Made by a program: the position numbers and the translations under genes. A stretch of 64,000 nt of DNA from Sedimentibacter sp. zth1 (GTDB lineage Bacteria > Bacillota > Clostridia > Tissierellales > Sedimentibacteraceae), in the NCBI RefSeq assembly GCF_017352195.1, contig NZ_CP071445.1, positions 1,054,001 through 1,118,000 on the forward strand, in the 5' to 3' direction. A model generated the notes under the pieces. That model saw nothing but the letters and a program-made list of their open reading frames with translations, was not told the DNA's origin and did not search any database. Of this stretch, positions 17,960-26,207 are shown in pieces. Within the stretch, counting starts at the first letter, position 1, and every line of letters starts with the position of its first letter.

Positions 17960-18567
17960 GTTTGTTCCTCCTTAATTTGTTCAACTAAATCTATATTCCT
18001 ATGTGACTTCATTTTTTCAACGTCAATTATTTTTCTTACTTTATCCGTTGCCTCCAGCAAATCATCATTTAATACAACATAATCATATTCAACTGCAAAT
18101 TCTAGTTCTTCCTTAGTGCATTTCAATCTATTGGATATTACTTTTTCACTATCAGTTCCTCTACTAACAATTCTTTTTTGCAATTCTTGTAAAGATGGTG
18201 GAAGTATAAATATAAATACCCCATCATCATGAGATTTTCTTACTTTAAGCGCTCCTTGAATATCTATTTCTAATATTACACTAATTCCTGCGTTTAATTT
18301 ATTCATGATGTTACTTTTAGGAGTGCCGTAATAGTTTCCATATACAAAAGCATGCTCCAAAAAATCATTATTATTTATTCTTTCTTTAAAATCTTCTTCA
18401 TTTATAAAATAATAATTTACTCCATCTATTTCACCTATTCTAGGTTTTCTAGTAGTAGCAGATACTGACACTTCTAAATCTGTTGAATTTTCAATTACTT
18501 TTTTGCAAATAGTGCCTTTTCCAGTTCCAGAAGGACCTGAAATTACAATTAATAAACCTTTTTCCAT
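17941..18567 (-). CDS. gmk: Guanylate kinase
   Basis: Phosphorylates GMP to GDP. The 208-residue protein has a P-loop SGPSGTGKGT at 10-19, the GMP-binding SATTRKPR segment near 36-43 and the YYFI/DFLEHAFVYGNYYGTP region of the lid. It lies between remA and rpoZ as in Bacillus. All catalytic residues I can recognise are present. Confidence 0.95.
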   Translation of the reverse strand: MEKGLLIVISGPSGTGKGTICKKVIENSTDLEVSVSATTRKPRIGEIDGVNYYFINEEDFKERINNNDFLEHAFVYGNYYGTPKSNIMNKLNAGISVILEIDIQGALKVRKSHDDGVFIFILPPSLQELQKRIVSRGTDSEKVISNRLKCTKEELEFAVEYDYVVLNDDLLEATDKVRKIIDVEKMKSHRNIDLVEQIKEEQTCTKYR

Positions 18568-18588
18568 TTTAAATCCTCATTAAAATAA

Positions 18589-18837
18589 TTATTTATTTGT
18601 TACTTCAAATCTTTGAGCCATAGTCTCTGGTTGTACAGCTGATAATATAATATAATCACAATCAGTTATAATAACTGCTCTAGTTTTTCTACCATATGTT
18701 GCATCTACAAGTTTACCATTTTCCTTAGCATCTTGTATAAATCTCTTAATAGGTGCAGAATCAGGACTAACAACAGCCAATATTCTATTTGATAAAGCAA
18801 CATTTCCAAATCCAATATTAATTATGTTATTTGACAT
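18589..18837 (-). CDS. remA: RemA-like DNA-binding regulator (DUF370)
   Basis: Homologue of RemA (YlzA), a small ring-forming DNA-binding protein that activates matrix and osmolyte genes in Bacillus. The 82 residues carry the family's conserved core: INIGFGN near 6-12, [15 protein letters not shown] near 18-32, and [12 protein letters not shown] near 45-56. It lies between yicC and gmk, the invariant place for this family. Its targets in this organism cannot be told from the window. Confidence 0.9.
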   Translation of the reverse strand: MSNNIINIGFGNVALSNRILAVVSPDSAPIKRFIQDAKENGKLVDATYGRKTRAVIITDCDYIILSAVQPETMAQRFEVTNK

Positions 18838-18846
18838 ATCTATCTC

Positions 18847-19734
18847 CTACTCAATATTTTGCACTTGTTCTCTAATTTTTTCCAAAACATTTTTCACTTC
18901 TATAACATTTTTTGTTATATCAAGATTACCAATTTTAGAACCTATGGTATTTATTTCTCTATTTGCCTCTTGTAATATAAAATCTAATTTTCTACCTACC
19001 GCTCCTCCACTAGCTATAGTGCTTTCAAGCTGAGATATATGAGATTCTAATCTTATTATTTCTTCATTTATATCACTTTTGTCTGAATAAAATACTATTT
19101 CATTGTATAATCTATTTTCATCTAATTCATACTTTGTACCAAGCAGTTCGTTAATCCTAGCTTCAAGTTTAACTTTGTAATCATCTACCAAAGTAGTTGA
19201 ATACTTTTGTATTTCAGCAGTTAATTTTTTTATGCTTTCAACGCCATTTAGAACATCAACTCTAAGCTGTTTTCCTTCATTTTCTCTCATTGCTAACAAT
19301 TTTTCTATAGCATTGTATATAGATTTTTCAACACAAATTTTTAATTCATTTTCGTCATCCGAATTTTCTTTAGCTACTAAAACATCTTGAAATTTTATTA
19401 TAGTATCCAATCTAACTTCATCATCAAGATTTAAATTACCTTTAATTTCGTCTATTGCAGCTTTATATTGGTTAGCTAAAGCTAAATTTGGTGCTATTAC
19501 AGTTGCTGACTCAGAAATATATTCAATATTTAAGAATATATCTACTCTTCCTCTTAAAATACTATTTTTAATAATTTTTCTTATATTATCTTCAAGAAAT
19601 CTTAAATGTCTAGGTGCTTTAATATTTATATCACTGTATCTATTGTTGATTGTTTTTATCTCAGCAATGATATTTCTTATCCCATCATTATACTCGCCTT
19701 TTCCATAGCCAGTCATGCTTCTTATATTTTCCAT
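18847..19734 (-). CDS. yicC: YicC/YloC-type endoribonuclease
   Basis: Member of the YicC family, recently recognised as endoribonucleases; older annotations say stress-induced protein. The 295 residues start with the hallmark RSMTGYGKGE at 5-14. They end with the conserved DUF1732 domain (GRKLDFILQEANREINTIGSK near 245-265), and the middle is helical and charged. It is the first gene of the long minus-strand operon, with AGGAGA upstream of the ATG and a promoter at 19804-19831. Confidence 0.9.
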   Translation of the reverse strand: MENIRSMTGYGKGEYNDGIRNIIAEIKTINNRYSDINIKAPRHLRFLEDNIRKIIKNSILRGRVDIFLNIEYISESATVIAPNLALANQYKAAIDEIKGNLNLDDEVRLDTIIKFQDVLVAKENSDDENELKICVEKSIYNAIEKLLAMRENEGKQLRVDVLNGVESIKKLTAEIQKYSTTLVDDYKVKLEARINELLGTKYELDENRLYNEIVFYSDKSDINEEIIRLESHISQLESTIASGGAVGRKLDFILQEANREINTIGSKIGNLDITKNVIEVKNVLEKIREQVQNIE

Positions 19735-19803
19735 CTTAGTCTCTCCTGCAATATAGTTAGTTAAAAATTTAAAACTAAACTAAACTTAATACTTATCTAA
19801 TTA

Positions 19804-19831
19804 ATTATACCACTTTTTCTGAAATAGTAAA
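19804..19831 (-). promoter_or_regulatory. Promoter of the yicC-to-thiN operon
   Basis: On the minus strand, -35 TTTACT (19826-19831), 16-nt spacer, and a perfect -10 TATAAT (19804-19809) preceded by TGG, which is an extended -10. It gives a leader of about 65 nt to yicC. The same GGTATAAT arrangement recurs upstream of the DUF512 gene and of tig. Confidence 0.7.
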
Positions 19832-19841
19832 TATTTTTTTG

Positions 19842-19870
19842 TTTATATTTTTATTTGTTTAGTGTACAAT
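19842..19870 (+). promoter_or_regulatory. Probable rqcH promoter
   Basis: Plus-strand TTTATA (19842-19847), 17-nt spacer and TACAAT (19865-19870). The -35 is weak. It is back to back with the yicC promoter, about 30 nt from the start of rqcH. Confidence 0.45.
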
Positions 19871-19902
19871 ATATATATTAATGTAAAAGGTAGGGAAAAA
19901 AC

Positions 19903-21663
19903 ATGGCATTAGACGGTATAGTTGTAAACAGTATTAAACATGAACTTGAAACTAAGCTTGTTGGCGGAAGAATTGATAAAGTATATCAACCTGAAAAGGA
20001 TGAAATCGTTATAAATATAAGAAACCTAAAAAATTATAAATTACTTTTAACATCAAACAGTAGTAGTCCTAGAATTCATCTAACTACTATTGCTCGTAAG
20101 AATCCAGAGCAGGCACCAATGTTTTGTATGCTTTTAAGAAAACATCTGTATGGAGCAAAAATACTTCAAATAAATCAGCTTCAACTTGATAGAGTTATAG
20201 AAATAGTATTTGAATGTAAAGATGAATTGAGAACACCAGTAAAAAAATCTTTAGTTATTGAAATTATGGGAAAACACAGCAATATCATTTTCTTTAATTA
20301 CGAAACCAAGGTTATAATTGATTCTATAAAGCGTGTATCTGAAAACATGAGTAGTATAAGACAAGTATACCCTGGGATTGAATATAAGCTTCCTCCATCA
20401 CAATCAAAACTAAATCCTCTTGAAATTACAAAAAATGATTTTATTGAGTCTATACATAATACTAATGATGGAATGTTAATTTACAAATTTTTTTATAAAA
20501 CATTTACAGGGTTTAGCCCCCTTATAAGCAAAGAAATATGTTTTGAAGCAAATGTCAACGAAAATCTAGTTATTGGCGAATTAAATGATATAGACAAGGA
20601 AAAATTAAGTAATATTTTTCTTTACATAACAGAAAAAATCAAAGAAAACAAATTTTCACCCTCTATATATGTTAATGAAACGGAAAAAATATATGACTTT
20701 CATAGTATAAAAATACAATGTTTTGAAGATATAAATACTCAAGATTTTGATTCTATAAGTGAATTATTGGATGTATACTATTACGAATTAGACAATAAAA
20801 ACAGAATTAATCAAAAGGTTTCTAATTTATTAAAAAGTATACGTACGAAACTTGAAAGAGACAAAAAAAAGCTTGAGAAGCAAAGAAATGAGTTACTGAG
20901 TGCTGAAAATAGAGAAAAATATAAAATATATGGTGATTTAATTATTTCAAACCTCCATGTACCATTTGAAAATCACAAACTTACAGTTGTTAATTATTAT
21001 GATGAGGAACAAAAGAAAATTACGATACCTCTTGACCCAAAATTAAATAATTTAAAACTCAATTCACAAAAGTACTATAAAAGATATAACAAGTTAAAAT
21101 CAGCTGAAGAAGAACTGATTAAACTAATAGAATCTACATCAAATGATATTAAATATTTAGAAAATATACTTTTCAGTATAGAGGCATGCAAAACCACTGA
21201 TGATTTAGATCAAATTTATGAAGAATTATCAAAAGAAGGTTTTATAAAAAAATACAAAGCTCCAAAAGGCTCCAACAAAATTAAAAATGAAATATTAATG
21301 TATATTTCATCATTTGGTCATGAAATACTTGTTGGTAAAAATAATATTCAAAATGATATAATCACATTTAAACATGCTAAAAAGGAAGACTATTGGTTCC
21401 ATGCGAAAGGAATTCCAGGTTCGCATGTTGTAATTAAAACAAACGGTGATGAGCTTGATGATATAGAGTATGTGGAAGCTGCAAAACTAGCTGCATTTTA
21501 TAGTAAAGGGAAAAATAACAGTTTAGTTGAAGTTGATTATACAAAAAAACAAAATATTAGAAAACCACCAAGTGCAAAACTTGGATTTGTAATTTATGAT
21601 ACAAATTATTCAATGAATGTTGATACTGATATTTCTAATATTAAGGTTAAAATTAGAAGTTGA
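19903..21663 (+). CDS. rqcH: Ribosome quality control protein RqcH (NFACT family)
   Basis: Binds stalled 50S-peptidyl-tRNA complexes and adds C-terminal alanine tails that mark the nascent chain for degradation. The older name is fibronectin-binding protein. The N-terminal NFACT domain includes Asp96-Arg97 (LDRVIEI), the pair required for tRNA binding. A long coiled coil spans about 280-430. The NFACT-R domain near 445-560 contains YWFHAKGIPGSHVVIK. The 586-residue length fits. It lies divergent from yicC, close to the same neighbour as in Bacillus, and it pairs functionally with the clp/lon genes further along. Confidence 0.94.
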   Translation: MALDGIVVNSIKHELETKLVGGRIDKVYQPEKDEIVINIRNLKNYKLLLTSNSSSPRIHLTTIARKNPEQAPMFCMLLRKHLYGAKILQINQLQLDRVIEIVFECKDELRTPVKKSLVIEIMGKHSNIIFFNYETKVIIDSIKRVSENMSSIRQVYPGIEYKLPPSQSKLNPLEITKNDFIESIHNTNDGMLIYKFFYKTFTGFSPLISKEICFEANVNENLVIGELNDIDKEKLSNIFLYITEKIKENKFSPSIYVNETEKIYDFHSIKIQCFEDINTQDFDSISELLDVYYYELDNKNRINQKVSNLLKSIRTKLERDKKKLEKQRNELLSAENREKYKIYGDLIISNLHVPFENHKLTVVNYYDEEQKKITIPLDPKLNNLKLNSQKYYKRYNKLKSAEEELIKLIESTSNDIKYLENILFSIEACKTTDDLDQIYEELSKEGFIKKYKAPKGSNKIKNEILMYISSFGHEILVGKNNIQNDIITFKHAKKEDYWFHAKGIPGSHVVIKTNGDELDDIEYVEAAKLAAFYSKGKNNSLVEVDYTKKQNIRKPPSAKLGFVIYDTNYSMNVDTDISNIKVKIRS

Positions 21664-21673
21664 AATTAAAAAC

Positions 21674-21712
21674 AAACCAGCAATAGATTTACTTCTCTAA
21701 AGCTGGTTTTTT
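21674..21712 (+). terminator. Terminator after rqcH
   Basis: The stem AAACCAGC (21674-21681) / GCTGGTTT (21702-21709) is followed by a U-run on the plus strand, 11 nt after the rqcH stop. It also lies just beyond the end of the convergent anti-sigma gene and may serve both. Confidence 0.85.
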
Positions 21713-21722
21713 CTATTACAAT

Positions 21723-22562
21723 TTAATTGTTTTCTAATTCAAATTCAAGCCTTCCAGCGGCTCCAGCAGCTATAGTATATTTATCAAACACTATAACTAT
21801 ATTTTTATTTTCGTTAATATAAAAATTCGTATTATCATTTATTAAATCTTCAATATTTACATCATCAAAAAGCAATTGTTTTACACTCTCATCGGCATTT
21901 TCTAATTTTTCTTTAACTTGTCTGGCTACAATATTTTTATAATTTGTACCAAAAAAATCTTTAAGCATCAAATCTCTTCCACTTTCTAAATCAATATTGT
22001 AATAATAAAATTGTTGATAAGCACTTGCAAGTGTTTCATATTTATTTATAACAAATGATACTATATTTTCGTCAAGCCTCTTAATGTCATAATCAACAGT
22101 TATTTCTATAGGCGAAAAATCCTCTTTCTTTCCTCCTGTGGCGATAAATGCATCGTAATACTCTAATGCTCTTATTTTAGACTCTTCAACCTCTTCATTA
22201 ATAATTTTAGAGATTTCATAATTTACACGTTTTTCAAGCTCTGAATTATTTGTGTTTGAGATATTAGGGATTTTTACATTTACTATTTTTTTATCATCGT
22301 GTTCCTCGTACTCTCTAAATGTAAACACCTTACAAATCTTATTCAAAATTGGTACATTTGTCATAGTCTGTGCAAATGCATAGCTAGTATTTATTAATGT
22401 AACAAATACTAAAAAGCATGCAACTACTGATGTAATAACCTTATACACACCTTTGTGTCCTCTTTTTTTAGCAAGACCAATTTTAATGGCTTCCTCTACA
22501 GTTTTATTTAAATCAGTCGGTATAGGTGTATTGTCATGTATTAATTTTAAATCATTTTTCAT
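21723..22562 (-). CDS. RsiV-like anti-sigma factor (DUF3298 sensor domain)
   Basis: Predicted membrane anti-sigma factor holding the neighbouring ECF sigma inactive. The cytoplasmic N-terminus (1-40) precedes a single membrane helix near 43-62 ending in Ala-Phe-Ala (62-64), which looks like a signal peptidase site. The outside part has a DUF4163-like region near 90-160 and a DUF3298 domain ending FDKYTIAAGAAGRLEFELE. In Bacillus RsiV this outer part binds lysozyme and cleavage then releases SigV. The domain layout agrees; the ligand here is inference. It is the last gene of the three-gene operon. Confidence 0.85.
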   Translation of the reverse strand: MKNDLKLIHDNTPIPTDLNKTVEEAIKIGLAKKRGHKGVYKVITSVVACFLVFVTLINTSYAFAQTMTNVPILNKICKVFTFREYEEHDDKKIVNVKIPNISNTNNSELEKRVNYEISKIINEEVEESKIRALEYYDAFIATGGKKEDFSPIEITVDYDIKRLDENIVSFVINKYETLASAYQQFYYYNIDLESGRDLMLKDFFGTNYKNIVARQVKEKLENADESVKQLLFDDVNIEDLINDNTNFYINENKNIVIVFDKYTIAAGAAGRLEFELENN

Positions 22563-22590
22563 ATTTTACTCCTTTATTAAAACTAATATA

Positions 22591-23112
22591 TTAAATAGTT
22601 AATTTATCTATGATTACTTTTGCTTCCTCTTTCAAGCTACTTCTTAATATTTCTAATCCTCTATAAAGCCTTGATTTAACTGTATTTACATTAAGCTTTA
22701 ATATGTAAGAAATCTCATCTAATTTCATATCCTCATAATATCTTAAAACTATCACTGTTTTATATTTTTCATTTAAATTATCTATTGCTTCAAAAACTGC
22801 TTTTATTTCTTCTTTGCTTTCAATACTTTCATCATAGCAAGGTATATCAATATATTCATTGATATACATAATTTTTCTGTTTTTTCTTAATGCAGTTAAA
22901 CATTCATTTATAAGTATCCTATAAAACCAAGTCTTCATATATTCGGGCTTTTTTAGCATATAAATCTTTTCTATAGATTTCACTATTGTTTCTTGAACAG
23001 CATCCAAGCTTTCCTGCTCATTTTTCATATATCTAAATGCAAATCGATAAAAAGCATCTTGGTTTTCTCTTATGAAAACAACTAAGTTATTTGTTAAAAC
23101 ATCATTTTTCAC
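22591..23112 (-). CDS. ECF sigma-70 factor, SigV-like
   Basis: Extracytoplasmic-function sigma factor of 173 residues. Region 2 spans about 10-80 (FRYMKNEQESLDAVQETI and MKTWFYRILINECL). Region 4 spans about 110-165, with the helix-turn-helix MKLDEISYILKLNVNTVKSR. Its immediate neighbour is an RsiV-like anti-sigma, so it probably answers to cell-envelope damage such as lysozyme. It lies 20 nt after the SGNH gene in the same operon. The gene resembles the other ECF sigma at 59.8 kb, especially in region 2. Confidence 0.9.
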   Translation of the reverse strand: MKNDVLTNNLVVFIRENQDAFYRFAFRYMKNEQESLDAVQETIVKSIEKIYMLKKPEYMKTWFYRILINECLTALRKNRKIMYINEYIDIPCYDESIESKEEIKAVFEAIDNLNEKYKTVIVLRYYEDMKLDEISYILKLNVNTVKSRLYRGLEILRSSLKEEAKVIIDKLTI

Positions 23113-23132
23113 TTAAACTACCTCATTTAATT

Positions 23133-24074
23133 TTAAAGTGCGTGTACCTTTAAATATTCATACCACTTTTCACAATATTCCTTGTTAAAATGCACTCCAT
23201 CCAAAGACGCTTCCTTGAGTAGGTTTCCGTTATCATCTTCAACAGCTTCTTTTACATTTACATAGTATATATTCTTATCTTCGCACATTTTTTTTAATAA
23301 AGTATTGAATTTATTTATATTTTCATTATTATAAATTTTATCATTTGTCGATTTTTCTTCTGATACAGGTAATATAGACTGAATATATATTTTAGCATCT
23401 TTATTTAATGTAAGAATATGATCAACAATAGCTGAATATTTTTCTATAAACACATCAGTATAAACCCATCCCAACTCATTTATACCAAGCATAATATATA
23501 TCTTATCAAACTTTGAAACATCTAAAGCTTCAATTATAGTCGATTTTTTACCATTTAAATTTATTAATTTTTTTGTAAATACTGTATCAACCATCAATCC
23601 CTTTGAGGTTAATGCCTTTGCATTTGAAAGCTTATTACTTAATATAAATCCTTGTGTCCTCGAATTTCCTATAAAAACAGCGTCATCAAAATACGCATTA
23701 TCAACGATTTCACCTTTTGGTACTGGTTTAGAGTAATCATATTCTAAAGTATTTTCTTTATCTATATTATCTGTTTTATCTGTTTTATCCTTATCTATAC
23801 TATCTGTTTTATCGCTTTCATCTGTTTCACCTGTTTTATTATCACCATTATTTATATTTTTATTTTCATTAGATACATTCTCTTTATCACCTTCATTTTT
23901 ACTGCTGTCTAATATTTTGGAGGTTGTTGAGAAATTATCCTTTTTATCATTTGATTTAGTAAATGCAAATGTATTTAGTACAGTTGCTCCTATCCCTAAA
24001 ATTGTACATATTAAAATTCCTAAAATAATTTTTTTTCTTGTTTTATTTTTTTTCTTATAAACTGAATATCTCAA
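23133..24074 (-). CDS. Membrane-anchored SGNH-type hydrolase or acetyltransferase
   Basis: Extracytoplasmic enzyme of the SGNH/GDSL class. A membrane helix near 15-37 is followed by a low-complexity linker rich in Asp, Lys, Asn and Thr (about 40-112), then the catalytic domain. Likely catalytic residues are Ser138 in GNSRTQG, Asn199 in LGINELG and Asp292/His295 in DGVHF. The usual GDS is GNS here. It begins the SigV-like operon. In Bacillus sigV-rsiV are followed by oatA, which ends in an SGNH domain; here only that domain type is present. O-acetylation or de-acetylation of a wall polymer is therefore a fair guess. Confidence 0.8.
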   Translation of the reverse strand: MRYSVYKKKNKTRKKIILGILICTILGIGATVLNTFAFTKSNDKKDNFSTTSKILDSSKNEGDKENVSNENKNINNGDNKTGETDESDKTDSIDKDKTDKTDNIDKENTLEYDYSKPVPKGEIVDNAYFDDAVFIGNSRTQGFILSNKLSNAKALTSKGLMVDTVFTKKLINLNGKKSTIIEALDVSKFDKIYIMLGINELGWVYTDVFIEKYSAIVDHILTLNKDAKIYIQSILPVSEEKSTNDKIYNNENINKFNTLLKKMCEDKNIYYVNVKEAVEDDNGNLLKEASLDGVHFNKEYCEKWYEYLKVHAL

Positions 24075-24106
24075 AATTATTACCTCACTTTTTTATTCTG
24101 TATTTA

Positions 24107-24136
24107 TTAGACTACTAAGTAGTATAAAAAGTTTCA
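24107..24136 (-). promoter_or_regulatory. ECF-type promoter of the SGNH-sigV-rsiV operon
   Basis: On the minus strand, TGAAAC followed by a T-run (24131-24136), then 17 nt, then AGTCTAA (24107-24113). This is close to the ECF pattern TGAAAC-N16/17-CGTC used by SigV, SigX and SigW, and suggests autoregulation. No sigma-A promoter is obvious in the same gap. Confidence 0.6.
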
Positions 24137-24174
24137 AAAGAATAGAGATTATTTATCTCTATTTCAGTTTGTCG

Positions 24175-24206
24175 AAAAAGGTCTGCTTCAAAAGCAGACC
24201 TTTTTT
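24175..24206. terminator. Strong bidirectional hairpin terminator
   Basis: The 12-bp stem AAAAAGGTCTGC / GCAGACCTTTTT has a 7-nt loop, with a T-run on the plus strand and an A-run on the left giving a U-run on the minus strand. On the minus strand it insulates the ECF operon from transcription coming from bioB. Confidence 0.8.
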
Positions 24207-24222
24207 GATTTCAATAAATAAA

Positions 24223-24318
24223 GCTAGCCTATGAAGCGAAAAGAAAACTACATTAATTTTGTAATCACATTGCGTGTAGGAAATTGTAACTTCATACACT
24301 TCATAATGGTCAAATGCG
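24223..24318 (-). repeat. Copy of dispersed noncoding repeat (minus orientation)
   Basis: Read on the minus strand it begins CGCATTTGAC, has TTACAATT 19 nt later, then CTACACGCAATGTG, then GTTTTCTTTTCGC, and ends in GGCTAGC. The same order of blocks is found in the three copies at 26.76-27.21 kb. It fills most of the 320-nt gap after bioB. A 66-codon open frame across it runs through the terminator and shows no gene-like features. From 24319 to 24529 I see nothing else. Confidence 0.65.
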
Positions 24319-24529
24319 CAGAATGGGGTACGGGTCAGTCTACCTTGACCAAAAGGCATTACGTTTAACTTCGTACAATTTCAGCTACACTACATGAATG
24401 TTACAAAATTAAATCCGTTTTCTTTTCTAATAGCTATACTGAAAGCATTGGAAAATCAGCAAAAGCCGGTAGCTAATTCAATTAATATATAGTAAAATAT
24501 AACAGGATGATAAAATTGAAGTATTGTCA

Positions 24530-25501
24530 TTATTCATTAACCTCAACTATTTTATAACCTAGTTCTTTAATTAATTCTTTGTCTGTATCAATACTTATAC
24601 CCGTTGTAGTTAACATATCTCCAGTAATTGCAGCATTAGCACCTGATAAAAAGCAACTTCTACCTTTATCCTCTAAAAGTCCTCTTCCACCTGCAAGTCT
24701 AATGTATGAATCAGGATTAATAAATCTTACAATTGCGACTATTTGACACATTTCATCATTAGTTAATTTTTCTAAATGCCCAAAAGGTGTACCTGGTATA
24801 GGATTTAACATATTTACAGGCGTAGACTTAACACCTAAATCTCTAATCTTCATATACATGTCTACTCTGTCTTCCATAGTTTCACCCATGCCTACTATTC
24901 CACCACTGCAAACCTTAATACCTGCTCTTTGTGCTGCCTTAATTGATTCTATTTTATCTTCAAAAGTATGAGTAGTACAAACATCTCCAAATTTATTATT
25001 TGATACTTCAAGATTATTGTGAATTTTGCTAACTCCAGCAGCTTTCAACTTCTTAAACTGTTCTTCATTTAATAGTCCATGTGATGCACAAACACTAATT
25101 CCTACATCTTTTTTTATTTGCTTAACACTTTCACAAACTTTTTCTATATCACAATCTGACAGTCTTCTTCCAGAAGTAACAAGACTATAACGCTGTACAC
25201 CTTTATCGTAGTTGTATTTAGCTTCTTCAACAATTTTATCACTACCAAGCAACTCATATTCCTCTACATCTGCACTATAAAATGACGATTGAGCACAGAA
25301 TTTACAATTTTCTGAGCATCTACCACTTTTAGCGTTTATAATTGTACACATATCAAAATTATTATGTAAAAAGTGTTTTCTAATTTCATTTGCAGCATCA
25401 CAAACTTCTTGTATATCATACTTAGCGAGCTCTAATGCTTCTTCTTTACTTATAAGATTTCCTTCTAATACTTCATTTTTAAGTTTTTGTACAAAATTCA
25501 T
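24530..25501 (-). CDS. bioB: Biotin synthase
   Basis: Radical-SAM enzyme inserting sulfur into dethiobiotin. The SAM cluster motif is CSENCKFC (Cys62, Cys66, Cys69) and the C-terminal RLAGGRG holds the Arg ligand of the second cluster. Length 323 fits. No other biotin synthesis gene is adjacent, so the cell may take up or make dethiobiotin elsewhere. The promoter region carries a clear BirA operator (25608-25639), so expression should fall when biotin is plentiful. Confidence 0.95.
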   Translation of the reverse strand: MNFVQKLKNEVLEGNLISKEEALELAKYDIQEVCDAANEIRKHFLHNNFDMCTIINAKSGRCSENCKFCAQSSFYSADVEEYELLGSDKIVEEAKYNYDKGVQRYSLVTSGRRLSDCDIEKVCESVKQIKKDVGISVCASHGLLNEEQFKKLKAAGVSKIHNNLEVSNNKFGDVCTTHTFEDKIESIKAAQRAGIKVCSGGIVGMGETMEDRVDMYMKIRDLGVKSTPVNMLNPIPGTPFGHLEKLTNDEMCQIVAIVRFINPDSYIRLAGGRGLLEDKGRSCFLSGANAAITGDMLTTTGISIDTDKELIKELGYKIVEVNE

Positions 25502-25585
25502 TATGCTATTCTCCTAACTACTTTTATTAATCTTTTTCCTAAAAATGCTCCAAGATTGTAATCAAAATATTATATTACAAGTGAT

Positions 25586-25614
25586 AATATAACATAATAT
25601 CACTTTTTTGTAAA
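25586..25614 (-). promoter_or_regulatory. bioB promoter
   Basis: Minus-strand -35 TTTACA (25609-25614), 17-nt spacer and -10 TATATT (25586-25591), about 80 nt before the bioB start. The -35 box is part of one arm of the BirA operator. A partial palindrome AAGTGATA/TATCACTT (25579-25605) covers the spacer and -10 region. Confidence 0.75.
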
Positions 25615-25639
25615 CTTATTATTTGCATGTAGTTTACAA
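25608..25639. promoter_or_regulatory. BirA operator (biotin repressor site)
   Basis: A perfect inverted repeat TTGTAAACT-N14-AGTTTACAA (arms 25608-25616 and 25631-25639). It matches the known BirA site pattern of 9-nt arms containing TGTAAAC and GTTTACA with a 14-15 nt spacer. It overlaps the bioB -35 box, so bound BirA would block RNA polymerase. Confidence 0.88.
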
Positions 25640-25653
25640 TATAATTAGCAAAT

Positions 25654-25685
25654 AAAAAAACATATTATTTAAACTATGTTTTTTT
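25654..25685 (-). terminator. Terminator after the DUF6054 gene
   Basis: The stem AAAAAAACATA / TATGTTTTTTT has a 10-nt loop, 17 nt after the DUF6054 stop on the minus strand. It keeps upstream transcription out of the bioB promoter. Confidence 0.75.
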
Positions 25686-25701
25686 ATATAATTCATTGAT
25701 A

Positions 25702-26040
25702 TTAGCCATTGTAATTTTCAATTATTTCTTTTAGTTTATCTAGAAATGACTCTTCTCCCAATGTATTAATTTTAAATAATACAGCTTGACTTCCACCAGA
25801 TGTAATTGCTGAAATAAATAAATCCTCGTCTTTGCCAACTAATGTAACATTCAGGCTGACTCTATTACCACCAAAACAGCTATATCGTTCATAAACTCTA
25901 ATAGCACAACTTACTCCATCTTTTTCAAAATTGCTTCCATCCTCATAGCTTGCTGAAATACTTCCATGTAATATCCCTTCTTCAATAATACTTAATAATT
26001 CATTGAAATTTCCTTTTAAATTACGTTCATATTTAGCCAT
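25702..26040 (-). CDS. DUF6054 family protein
   Basis: Small soluble protein of 112 residues with no known function. It has no signal peptide or membrane helix. I recognise the family from segments such as GSISASYEDGS near 26-36, VYERYSCFGGNRVSLN near 49-64 and ITSGGSQAVLFKINT near 79-93. The ATG has GGAGGGAA upstream. It stands alone between two terminators, so its neighbours give no hint of its role. Confidence 0.75.
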   Translation of the reverse strand: MAKYERNLKGNFNELLSIIEEGILHGSISASYEDGSNFEKDGVSCAIRVYERYSCFGGNRVSLNVTLVGKDEDLFISAITSGGSQAVLFKINTLGEESFLDKLKEIIENYNG

Positions 26041-26207
26041 ATTTTTCCCTCCAAATTATATCTCGTATAGCCTACGCTGCATTGATTATATTAATTTATT
26101 CCATGCACAAGCTACGTATCAATGTAGTCTGTAAATTAATTACTTAATAATATTGGTTATTACGTATTCAAAAAAAGATGCGTCTTAACCATACAGTTTT
26201 ATTGTTA

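Noticed and set aside
24159-24359. A 66-codon minus-strand open frame in the gap after bioB
   Set aside because: It runs across a strong bidirectional terminator, lies over the dispersed repeat whose other copies are not open in that frame, and lacks a Shine-Dalgarno site.
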